Source: Clostridia bacterium (lineage in GTDB: Bacteria > Bacillota > Clostridia > Christensenellales > Maliibacteriaceae). From it: a DNA stretch of 14,009 bases. The translations under genes were made by a program, and so were the position numbers. The notes under the pieces were generated by a model. It had not been told where the DNA came from, did no database searches, and saw only the letters and a list, made by a program, of their open reading frames with translations. Below are positions 1-5,831 of this stretch, piece by piece. Location of the stretch: positions 1 through 14,009 of the forward strand of contig JAGBGW010000308.1 of the NCBI GenBank assembly GCA_017935825.1. The letters run 5' to 3'. Position 1 is the stretch's first letter, and every line of letters begins with the position of its first letter.

Positions 1-898
1 ACAAGGTGTACACAAGGGACATTGCACCGTCAATGGCGCTCAGACCCATAAAACTTGCGATCACAAGCAGCAGCGTTGCCGCGATCAGGTAACCGCCGAT
101 GTCACGGGGCAGCTTCCAGTCTGCAAAGGCAGGCAGTCTGCGTGCCGCTTCGTTGAGCCCCAGGCACTTGCCGATGCCGCGGTACTGACAGTGCATCCAG
201 TGGGTGGGAAGAACATAAAGCAAAAGACCGCCGATGGACACCAGCACCACACAAAGTGCAGGCAGGGACATGCGGGTCATCACTTCCAAAAAGCCTTCAG
301 TCTGCGCTGCCAGTTCTGCGTGGGAAAGCGCCATGGACTGTTCGGAAATGTGCATCAGGCTTTCAAAGGGCATCTGGCTTTGACCCTGTGCGGAAAAGAC
401 CACCTGCTGGGTCTGCCAGATGGTGCGAAGCATCTCAGTGCCAAGGCCCGTTGTTTCCTCCACAAAGCTTTGCTGCATGGCTTCGCAGACAAGGTGGATG
501 GGTTCGCCGCCCAGTGCAAGGTAGAGCATGCCGTACACCGCACCGATCATGACTGCCACGCCGGCGCAGGCGGCAAGGATGCCGTCAAAGTGGGGACGAT
601 CCGAGAATTTCAGGTGGAAAACCTTCACGGGCGCCATCATGATCGCAGCTGCCATCAAAAACAGCGACGCCATGAAGAAACTGCCTGTTAAAAACGCCTG
701 CACTGCAAACGATGCCGCAAGAAGCAGCAGGGAAAAATTCCTTCTTCCGCCGCAAAGCAGGGCGCAGCATACAAGTACGCTGATAAAGAAAAACAGCGGC
801 ATCACCACCGATGCGGCGCTTGCGGTCACCACGATCAGTGCACCGATCAGGTCGCGACCAATATGATTCTTTTTCGTTGAGGGAGTTTTTTCTTCCAT
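1..898 (-). CDS. DUF2232 (YybS-like) polytopic membrane protein, 3' end cut by window edge
   Basis: The frame is open from an ATG at 898-896 to the left edge, giving 299 residues without a stop, so the C-terminus is missing. A GGAGG (minus strand) lies about 10 nt before the ATG. The N-terminus is charged (MEEKTPSTKK). Hydrophobic segments follow at roughly residues 16-50, 56-90 and 106-130. A mostly soluble amphipathic stretch covers about 131-210, and further segments lie at about 215-237 and 265-287. The 'LPAF..WKLP' motif before the last helix is typical, as I recall, of the DUF2232/YybS family. In Firmicutes that family often precedes gdpP, rplI and dnaB, and those genes would lie off the left edge. 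The biochemical role is unknown. The membrane topology is clear; the family name rests on recall rather than a profile search. Confidence 0.72.
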   Translation of the reverse strand, partial: MEEKTPSTKKNHIGRDLIGALIVVTASAASVVMPLFFFISVLVCCALLCGGRRNFSLLLLAASFAVQAFLTGSFFMASLFLMAAAIMMAPVKVFHLKFSDRPHFDGILAACAGVAVMIGAVYGMLYLALGGEPIHLVCEAMQQSFVEETTGLGTEMLRTIWQTQQVVFSAQGQSQMPFESLMHISEQSMALSHAELAAQTEGFLEVMTRMSLPALCVVLVSIGGLLLYVLPTHWMHCQYRGIGKCLGLNEAARRLPAFADWKLPRDIGGYLIAATLLLVIASFMGLSAIDGAMSLVYTL

Positions 899-955
899 CA
901 AACGTTAGCCTCCATTCCTATACCAAAATTGCAATACTCCTGCAATTTATCATCT

Positions 956-984
956 ATTATATATCCTTTTCCAGTTGCAGGCAA
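956..984 (-). promoter_or_regulatory. Sigma-A-type promoter for the DUF2232 gene
   Basis: On the minus strand a TTGCCT (984-979) and a perfect TATAAT (961-956) are 17 bp apart, about 58 nt before the start codon at 898. It lies back to back with the plus-strand promoter at 999-1026. Confidence 0.6.
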
Positions 985-998
985 GGACTTATCCTTCT

Positions 999-1026
999 TT
1001 GCAAATGTAGGCATACCTGCTATAAT
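999..1026 (+). promoter_or_regulatory. Extended -10 promoter for the esterase pair
   Basis: A perfect TATAAT at 1021-1026 is preceded by TG (1018-1019), giving an extended -10. A weak -35-like TTGCAA lies at 999-1004 with a 16-bp spacer. The first esterase starts 81 nt downstream. Confidence 0.6.
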
Positions 1027-1106
1027 GAACACAATAAAGCAAAAACGGATGATTTTCATCGTTTGCACGGAATTTTTATGAAAATATAAGGAGGAATTCT
1101 ACACCT

Positions 1107-1913
1107 ATGGCATTGCTTGAAATGAGCTTTCAGTCCGATGTTCTGGGCTTTGAACAGCAGCTGGCTGTGATTTTGCCCGACCCTCGTGCGCTGAAGCTGG
1201 AAGAAAACGGCGCGCCCGACACGGACGATCTGACCGTGCTCTACCTTCTGCACGGCTACCATGGCAACCATCTTGACTGGACACGCTATACCATGCTGGA
1301 GCGTTTCGTGGAGGAATCCCGAAAGAAGATCGCCGTGGTCATGCCCTCGGGTCTTACCTATTACTACGCCGACATGGCGCGCGGCTGGAAGTACTTCACC
1401 TACATTGCAGAGGAAGTACCGCTGCTTGCAAAATCTTATTTCCATATCAGCGCAAAGCCTGAGAATACCCACGTGGCAGGTCTTTCCATGGGCGGCGCAG
1501 GTTCTGTGAAGCTGGCACTGACCTACCCCGAGCGCTACGCCACCGTCTCCAGCTTCTCCGGTGCCCTTGACCCCGTCGGTCGTGCAAATAAGATCGATGT
1601 GATCGCTCCCGAGCGAGCGGCACATTACAACAACATCTACGGCGACGACAAACAGGCACGCATCGGCGGTGCGGAGGATATCATGCACCTTCTGGATGTG
1701 GCTGCCGCATCGGGCAAGAAGCTGCCAAAAATCTATCAGGCCTGCGGCACGGCGGACTTCCTTTGGGAGGATAACCTTGCCTTCCGCGACAAGGCGCTGT
1801 CCTTGGGCTACGACCTTGAATTCTATCAGGAAGAGGGCGTGGGGCATGAGTGGACGTTCTGGAACAGCGAAGTCAAAAAGCTGATCGACCGTCTGCCTGC
1901 ATCCGCCATCTGA
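1107..1913 (+). CDS. Alpha/beta-hydrolase esterase (EstA/FrmB-like), first of a tandem pair
   Basis: This 268-residue cytoplasmic hydrolase belongs to the putative esterase family (Pfam Esterase, PF00756). That family includes S-formylglutathione hydrolase and lactococcal tributyrin esterase. The oxyanion-side motif LLHGYHG is at residues 47-53. The nucleophile elbow G-L-S-M-G-G places the serine at 127. The acid is probably Asp217 in CGTAD, and the base is His247 in GHEW. No signal peptide or membrane segment is seen. The start is supported by AAGGAGG at 1088-1094; the 12-nt spacing is a little long. The second esterase follows after 16 nt with its own ribosome-binding site, so the two form an operon. 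The natural substrate cannot be told from sequence: short-chain acyl esters, deacetylation of sugars or formaldehyde detoxification are all possible. Confidence 0.88.
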   Translation: MALLEMSFQSDVLGFEQQLAVILPDPRALKLEENGAPDTDDLTVLYLLHGYHGNHLDWTRYTMLERFVEESRKKIAVVMPSGLTYYYADMARGWKYFTYIAEEVPLLAKSYFHISAKPENTHVAGLSMGGAGSVKLALTYPERYATVSSFSGALDPVGRANKIDVIAPERAAHYNNIYGDDKQARIGGAEDIMHLLDVAAASGKKLPKIYQACGTADFLWEDNLAFRDKALSLGYDLEFYQEEGVGHEWTFWNSEVKKLIDRLPASAI

Positions 1914-1929
1914 GAAAGGAGAAAAAACG

Positions 1930-2736
1930 ATGTTAGTCAAAATCAATTATCTTTCCCAGATTCTGGATGAACAGGTCACCTTCCATGCCATTTTGCCCGA
2001 GCCCCGTATCATGAAGATCTACGAAAGCGGCGAGCCCGTGACAAAAGACCTTCCCGTGCTCTATCTTCTGCACGGCTACCGCGGCGGTCCCAGCGATTGG
2101 CAGAGAAAGACGGGCGTGGAGCAGTTCCTTCATGAAGCCATGAAGCACATGATCATCATCATCCCCGGCGGCTACAACTTCTGGTACACCAATATGGTGC
2201 AGGGCAAGCGCTACTTTGACCTGATCGCAGATGAATTGCCCCGTGTGGTGCAGTCTTATTTCCATGTATCCCAAAAGAAGGAAGATACCTACGTTGCAGG
2301 TCTTTCCATGGGCGGTTACGGCGCAATGAAACTTGCCCTGACCTACCCCGAGCGCTACGGCTATGCCGCCAGCTTCTCCGGCGCCGTCGATCCTTTCGCC
2401 ATGAAGGAACTGGACGATATCGTCGATCCCAAGATGCTGGATATGCGCCTTGCAATGGAAAAAGAACAGGATTGGATCTTCGGACCCAAAGAGGGCCGCG
2501 CAGGAAGCGCCAACGACACCATGGCACTGCTGGACAAGATCGATCCTGCCGTCTGCCCCAAGCTGTACGTCTCCTGCGGTACGCAGGACGATCTGTACGA
2601 AGGCAACTGCGCCTTCCGCGACAAAGCCCTTGCAAAAGGCGTGGATATCACCTTCTACGAACAGGGCTCCACCGGCCACGAGTGGCGCTTCTGGAACGCC
2701 GAGATCGAAAAGGTCATCAAACACTGGCTGCCGTAA
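1930..2736 (+). CDS. Alpha/beta-hydrolase esterase (EstA/FrmB-like), second of a tandem pair
   Basis: This protein is also 268 residues and is a clear paralogue of the gene just upstream, with the same block order: LLHGYRGG (46-53), S-Y-F-H-V/I before the elbow, and G-L-S-M-G-G with Ser126. The likely acid is Asp220 in CGTQD and the base is His250 in GHEW. The two copies differ most in the lid/insert after 'SFSGA-D-P'. Copy two there has an acidic stretch with methionines and a W-I-F-G-P segment (about 158-190), while copy one has a basic/Tyr-rich segment. That difference suggests divergent substrate preference. A GGAG precedes the ATG. No export signal is visible. A strong terminator closes the unit 12 nt after the stop. 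Confidence 0.88.
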   Translation: MLVKINYLSQILDEQVTFHAILPEPRIMKIYESGEPVTKDLPVLYLLHGYRGGPSDWQRKTGVEQFLHEAMKHMIIIIPGGYNFWYTNMVQGKRYFDLIADELPRVVQSYFHVSQKKEDTYVAGLSMGGYGAMKLALTYPERYGYAASFSGAVDPFAMKELDDIVDPKMLDMRLAMEKEQDWIFGPKEGRAGSANDTMALLDKIDPAVCPKLYVSCGTQDDLYEGNCAFRDKALAKGVDITFYEQGSTGHEWRFWNAEIEKVIKHWLP

Positions 2737-2747
2737 AGTGAATATGC

Positions 2748-2780
2748 AAAAGGACAGGAAAAATCCTGTCCTTTTTGTTT
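2748..2780 (+). terminator. Intrinsic terminator of the esterase operon
   Basis: A 12-bp stem (2748-2759 with 2764-2775, core AGGACAGGA/TCCTGTCCT) closes an AAAA loop and runs into a T-rich tail to 2780. Confidence 0.88.
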
Positions 2781-2982
2781 GCCCATAGTAAGCCTCTCTC
2801 TTTTTAGGAAAAGGCTTGCATGATTTATATCCAATGCAGTAGGGGCGACCATTGGTCGCCCGCAAATGATTGAACAGGAGCTATGGCATGCGGGCGTGCA
2901 ATGCACGCCCCTACATTGGTATTTCAGGTGTTTCCAACGGTACTTCCAACGAAAAATCCCCCCAAATCCATATCTTTTCACA
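2781..2982. other. Gene-free spacer between esterase terminator and proS promoter
   Basis: I see no credible coding frame here. It contains a 6-bp inverted repeat (AAGCCT 2790-2795 / AGGCTT 2812-2817) around a CT-rich and T-rich interior. It also contains the palindromic element described separately at 2831-2919. The rest (2920-2982) is plain AT/CT-rich sequence leading into the T-box promoter. Confidence 0.6.
2831..2919. repeat. Short palindromic repeat element with terminal inverted repeats
   Basis: The ends are imperfect inverted repeats: CCAATGCAGTAGGGGCG at the left (2831-2847) and CGCCCCTACATTGG at the right (2906-2919). Inside the ends are two near-perfect palindromes, GGGCGACCA-T-TGGTCGCCC (2843-2861) and GGGCGTGCA-A-TGCACGCCC (2892-2910), separated by a 30-nt non-palindromic spacer. 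This looks like one copy of the small, dispersed, non-coding palindromic repeats seen between genes in many gut Clostridia, possibly a MITE-like element. No other copy lies in this window and no target duplication is certain. Confidence 0.6.
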
Positions 2983-3012
2983 TTGCACAGGTGGATGAAA
3001 CTATGCTATAAT
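2983..3012 (+). promoter_or_regulatory. Promoter of the proS T-box transcript
   Basis: An extended -10, TGCTATAAT (3004-3012), follows a TTGCAC -35-like hexamer (2983-2988) at 18-bp spacing. It is the same extended -10 word as at 1018-1026. The transcript should begin near 3019, immediately before the T-box leader. Confidence 0.65.
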
Positions 3013-3018
3013 ATTTCG

Positions 3019-3258
3019 GCAAAGGCTTTGATCGACCTTGCAGGATGGGCGCATCGGTTTGCAGAGATCATCCCCTGTGGCTGAAAGGGATGGACATGGG
3101 CTCTATCGTATCTGCATCCCCGGGTCGGGAGCTTCGGGCAAACCCCGACGTATGTTCTGCGTTAAAGACGTTTAAGGTGGGCGGCGCAATGCCGTCAAAA
3201 AAGGTGGTACCGCGGGCGCACCCCGTCCTTTTGAGGATGGGTGCGCTGTTTTATTTTG
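3019..3258 (+). promoter_or_regulatory. T-box leader controlling proS (tRNA-Pro sensing, transcription attenuation)
   Basis: The diagnostic T-box sequence AAGGTGGTACCGCG is at 3201-3214. It is followed at once by a terminator hairpin (3216-3246, GCGCACC/GGTGCGC lower stem, CGTCCT/AGGATG upper stem, TTTG loop) and a T-rich tail (3247-3258). T-box RNAs bind uncharged tRNA through a specifier codon in stem I and the tRNA acceptor end at the T-box, which favours readthrough when the amino acid is scarce. proS lies directly downstream, so the expected specifier is CCN. A candidate is CCC at 3119-3121, followed by G and next to a possible basal helix CGACC (3033-3037)/GGTCG (3123-3127). That pairing competes with GTCGGG (3124-3129)/CCCGAC (3144-3149), so the specifier is tentative. 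The T-box identity itself is firm. Confidence 0.93.
3216..3258 (+). terminator. T-box attenuator terminator
   Basis: This is the regulated terminator of the proS leader: a 7-bp lower stem, one bulged C, a 6-bp upper stem with one G-T pair, a TTTG loop, then TGTTTTATTTTG. It is mutually exclusive with the antiterminator formed by the T-box at 3201-3214. Confidence 0.85.
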
Positions 3259-3290
3259 TAAGATTTTATGTAAAAAAGGAGCAAACGACA

Positions 3291-4730
3291 ATGGCTAAGA
3301 AGCAGGAATTTGTCAAGGAAATTACCTCCCGCGAAGAGAATTTCTCCCAGTGGTATACCGACGTCATTTTGAAGACCCAGATGGTGGACTACGGCCCCGT
3401 CAAGGGCACCATGGTCATCCGTCCCTACGGCTACCGCATCTGGGAGCTGATCCAGCAGCAGCTTGACGCACGCTTTAAGGAATGCGGCGTGCAGAACGCA
3501 TACTTCCCCCTGCTGATCCCCGAATCTCTTTTGAAGAAGGAAGCAGAGCATGTAGAAGGCTTCGCACCCGAAGTTGCATGGGTCACCAAGGGCGGCCATG
3601 AAGAACTGGCTGAACCTCTGGTCGTTCGTCCCACAAGCGAAACCATCTTCTGCGACATGTTCTCCAAGTGGGTACAGTCCTACCGCGACCTGCCCATGAA
3701 GCTGAACCAGTGGTGCAACGTCATGCGCTGGGAAAAGAGCACCCGTCCCTTCCTTCGCACCAGCGAATTCCTCTGGCAGGAAGGTCATACCATCCATTCC
3801 ACCCAGGAAGAGGCACTGGAAATGACCATGCAGATGATCGGCGTCTACGGCAAGTTTGCTGAAGAAGTGCTGGCAATGCCCGTTATCATCGGTCAGAAGT
3901 CCGACAAGGAGCGCTTCGCAGGCGCAGTTGCAACCTACTCCATGGAAGCCATGATGCAGGACGGTCAGGCTCTGCAGGCAGGTACTTCCCATAACCTTGG
4001 TCAGCACTTTGCAAAGGTTTTCGATATCAAGTTCCTGGGCAAAGACGGCGTGCAGGAGTACGTCCACCAGACTTCCTGGGGTGTTTCTACCCGTCTGATC
4101 GGTGGTCTGATCATGACCCACTCCGACGACCGCGGTCTTGTGCTTCCTCCCCGTGTTGCACCCATTCAGGCAGTTGTTCTGCCCATTGCAATGCATAAGG
4201 AAGGCGTCATCGAAGGCGCAGAAAAGATCGTTGAGTCCCTCAAGGCAGCAGGCATCCGCACCGAGTTCGATACCCGTGACCAGAGCGCAGGCTGGAAGTT
4301 CAACGAGTGGGAGATGAAGGGCGTTCCCGTCCGCATCGAAGTTGGTCCCCGTGATCTGGAAGCAGGTCAGGTCACCATCATGCGCCGTGATACTCTTGAA
4401 AAGAGCGTTCTGCCCATCGAAGGCCTGGCAGAAGCGATCGTCGATCTTCTTGACGACGTACAGGAAGGCCTGCTTTGCAAGGCACGCGGCTATCGCGACG
4501 AGCGCATCTTCGAGGCAAATGACCTTGACGAGCTTCGTGAGGCAGTGGAAGACAAGCACGGCTTTGCATCCACCATGTGGTGCGGCAGCCGCGAGTGCGA
4601 AGACCTGATCAAGGAAAAGACCGGCGCCACCAGCCGTGTCATGCCCTTTGAGCAGAAATGCCACGGCGACAAGTGTGTCTGCTGCGGCAAGCCCGCCACC
4701 GTCAACATGCTGTTTGCACGCAGCTATTGA
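3291..4730 (+). CDS. proS: Prolyl-tRNA synthetase, type 3 (archaeal/eukaryotic-like)
   Basis: This 479-residue class II synthetase charges tRNA-Pro with proline in the cytoplasm. The catalytic core shows motif 2 around Arg146-Trp-Glu148 and motif 3 at about 271-290 (GGLIMTHSDDRG then LPPRVAP, with Arg288). It lacks the ~180-residue editing insertion of the usual bacterial enzyme. It ends in a C-terminal cysteine cluster (Cys431, 436, 457, 462, 464, 465) matching the zinc-binding tail of type 3 enzymes, with a terminal Tyr. The frame is open upstream to an ATG at 3045, but that region is the T-box leader. The real start is 3291, with AAGGAG at 3276-3281 and 9-nt spacing. A 31-residue membrane ORF follows 15 nt after the stop. 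Confidence 0.96.
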   Translation: MAKKQEFVKEITSREENFSQWYTDVILKTQMVDYGPVKGTMVIRPYGYRIWELIQQQLDARFKECGVQNAYFPLLIPESLLKKEAEHVEGFAPEVAWVTKGGHEELAEPLVVRPTSETIFCDMFSKWVQSYRDLPMKLNQWCNVMRWEKSTRPFLRTSEFLWQEGHTIHSTQEEALEMTMQMIGVYGKFAEEVLAMPVIIGQKSDKERFAGAVATYSMEAMMQDGQALQAGTSHNLGQHFAKVFDIKFLGKDGVQEYVHQTSWGVSTRLIGGLIMTHSDDRGLVLPPRVAPIQAVVLPIAMHKEGVIEGAEKIVESLKAAGIRTEFDTRDQSAGWKFNEWEMKGVPVRIEVGPRDLEAGQVTIMRRDTLEKSVLPIEGLAEAIVDLLDDVQEGLLCKARGYRDERIFEANDLDELREAVEDKHGFASTMWCGSRECEDLIKEKTGATSRVMPFEQKCHGDKCVCCGKPATVNMLFARSY

Positions 4731-4745
4731 TAAAAGGTATCTGCT

Positions 4746-4841
4746 ATGCGCAATAAGACAATTGCACGCGTGATCGTCATCTTCCTCATCGTAGCCATGC
4801 TGATGTCGTCGCTGATCTCCGTGTTCTATTACTTGTTCTGA
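4746..4841 (+). CDS. 31-residue single-pass membrane microprotein, Prli42-like (DUF4044 type)
   Basis: An ATG at 4746 opens a 31-codon frame ending in TGA at 4839-4841. The protein has a short basic N-terminus (MRNKTIAR: Arg2, Lys4, Arg8), then about 21 hydrophobic residues with a central Met-Ser-Ser, and an aromatic end (FYYLF). Length, N-in positive charge, the position of Arg8 followed by valine/isoleucine, and the mid-helix Ser-Ser match my recollection of Listeria Prli42. Prli42 is a 31-residue membrane protein reported to anchor the RsbR stressosome. The ribosome-binding site is modest (AAAAGG, 8 nt upstream). It lies between proS (15-nt gap) and a strong terminator, so it is probably co-transcribed. 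No stressosome gene is in the window, so function here is inferred by similarity only. Confidence 0.62.
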   Translation: MRNKTIARVIVIFLIVAMLMSSLISVFYYLF

Positions 4842-4844
4842 TAC

Positions 4845-4890
4845 AAAAAGGCATCGATTGTCACAAGCAATCGATGCCTTTTTAATTTTT
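4845..4890 (+). terminator. Intrinsic terminator of the proS-microprotein unit
   Basis: A 16-bp perfect stem (4845-4860 with 4868-4883, core GGCATCGATTG/CAATCGATGCC) with a 7-nt loop is followed by TTTTTAATTTTT. It begins 4 nt after the microprotein stop codon. Confidence 0.93.
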
Positions 4891-4902
4891 GCGGAATTTT
4901 AA

Positions 4903-4930
4903 TTTGCATTTGCATTTTTCAGCTTATAAT
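4903..4930 (+). promoter_or_regulatory. Candidate promoter of the cysteine-rich membrane protein
   Basis: TATAAT at 4925-4930 is preceded by TTTGCA (4903-4908) at 16-bp spacing. The -35 is poor and several T-rich alternatives exist; the -10 is the stronger part. The chosen start codon is 45 nt downstream. Confidence 0.45.
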
Positions 4931-4974
4931 GAAAACAGCAACAATTCAGCAATATTCCAATGAGGAACATGCAA

Positions 4975-5787
4975 ATGAAATTCAAACGAAAAATGACGCC
5001 CATCGTGGCACTGCACTATGTAAAACTGGTGTACCGATCGGCGCTGTTTGTGGCGGCGCTATGCCTTTACATTTACAACCGAATCGAAAAAACCCACTAT
5101 TTATTCAGCGGCTTTGAAAACAACACCGTCTTTTTGTTCTGCATCTGGCTTGTTTTCATCGTGGAGATGATCCTGCGCTTTTTCCCTTCCAGGTTGGAGA
5201 GCATGGGCTGCCAAAAGCAGTTTAAGAAAAACTACATCCCCACCGATTACGAGGTAAAAGAAGGGGAACGCGTGGTGGTGCAGTCCAAAGGCTCCACGCT
5301 GGCGGTGCTTGGCACATGGGTGGCGCTCAATGGCTTGATCGGCGCAGCGTATTTTCTGGGTTGGATCGACGTGGGTATTTTGATCCTCATCAGCCTTGCT
5401 TATTCTGTCTGTGACGTCATCTGCATTCTGTTCTTCTGTCCCTTCCAGACCTGGTTTATGAAGAACAAGTGCTGCGGATCCTGCCGTATCTACAACTGGG
5501 ATTACGCCATGATGTTTACGCCCCTGCTTTTCGTGCGCAGCTTCTTTGCCCAAAGCCTTGTGGTGATCGCCATGATCCTGCTGATTCAGTGGGAGTATCT
5601 TTTGTACAAGTATCCCGAACGCTTTAGCGAAAAGACCAATTGCTCCCTTTCCTGCGCCAAGTGTCATGAAAAGCTTTGCCACAACAAATCCCAGCTGCGT
5701 TCTTTTTTGAAGAAAAACCGCCGCTATATTGCCGAGCGTCCCGTGATCCAAAAAATCAAAAACTATGTGCCGAAAAAAGGCAGATAG
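4975..5787 (+). CDS. Cysteine-rich polytopic membrane protein, function unknown
   Basis: The product is 270 residues from the ATG at 4975. That start has GAGGA (4962-4966) at 8-nt spacing; in-frame ATGs at 4960 and 4969 are too close to or upstream of it. The N-terminus is basic. Hydrophobic segments lie at about residues 20-35, 51-70, 108-130, 132-157 and 179-206. A hydrophilic loop with many charges fills 71-107. Two cysteine groups stand out: C-C-x-x-C at 166-170, followed by R-I-Y-N-W-D, and C-x3-C-x2-C-x4-C at 223-235 in the basic C-terminal tail, which could bind metal or form a redox site. I recall similar unnamed proteins in Clostridia but no assigned function. It appears to be a single-gene unit between two terminators. 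Confidence 0.8.
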   Translation: MKFKRKMTPIVALHYVKLVYRSALFVAALCLYIYNRIEKTHYLFSGFENNTVFLFCIWLVFIVEMILRFFPSRLESMGCQKQFKKNYIPTDYEVKEGERVVVQSKGSTLAVLGTWVALNGLIGAAYFLGWIDVGILILISLAYSVCDVICILFFCPFQTWFMKNKCCGSCRIYNWDYAMMFTPLLFVRSFFAQSLVVIAMILLIQWEYLLYKYPERFSEKTNCSLSCAKCHEKLCHNKSQLRSFLKKNRRYIAERPVIQKIKNYVPKKGR

Positions 5788-5791
5788 CAAC

Positions 5792-5824
5792 AAAAGCCGC
5801 GTGATGATACACGCGGCTTTTTGT
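5792..5824. terminator. Bidirectional intrinsic terminator between convergent genes
   Basis: A 12-bp stem (5792-5803 AAAAGCCGCGTG with 5810-5821) and a 6-nt loop have T-runs on both strands. It serves the membrane protein on the plus strand and the kinase-like gene on the minus strand, which ends at 5832. Confidence 0.85.
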
Positions 5825-5831
5825 CAACCGT

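Noticed and set aside
191..866. Plus-strand frames in the first 900 bases
   Set aside because: They are antisense to a better minus-strand membrane protein that is open to the window edge and has a promoter and ribosome-binding site.
3045..3290. An 82-residue N-terminal extension of ProRS from an upstream ATG
   Set aside because: The region is a T-box leader with terminator, and the ATG at 3291 has a proper AAGGAG and yields the standard N-terminus.
3195..4664. A 489-codon open frame antisense to proS
   Set aside because: It mirrors the codon bias of proS, has no ribosome-binding site or recognisable domain, and the sense strand is a certain gene. Similar long antisense frames over the esterases (1056-1946, 1933-2865) and spoIIE (11029-12018) were rejected for the same reason.
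4929..5117. A 62-codon plus-strand frame starting at the -10 region of the membrane protein gene
   Set aside because: It has no ribosome-binding site, starts within the promoter, and overlaps the well-supported frame beginning at 4975.
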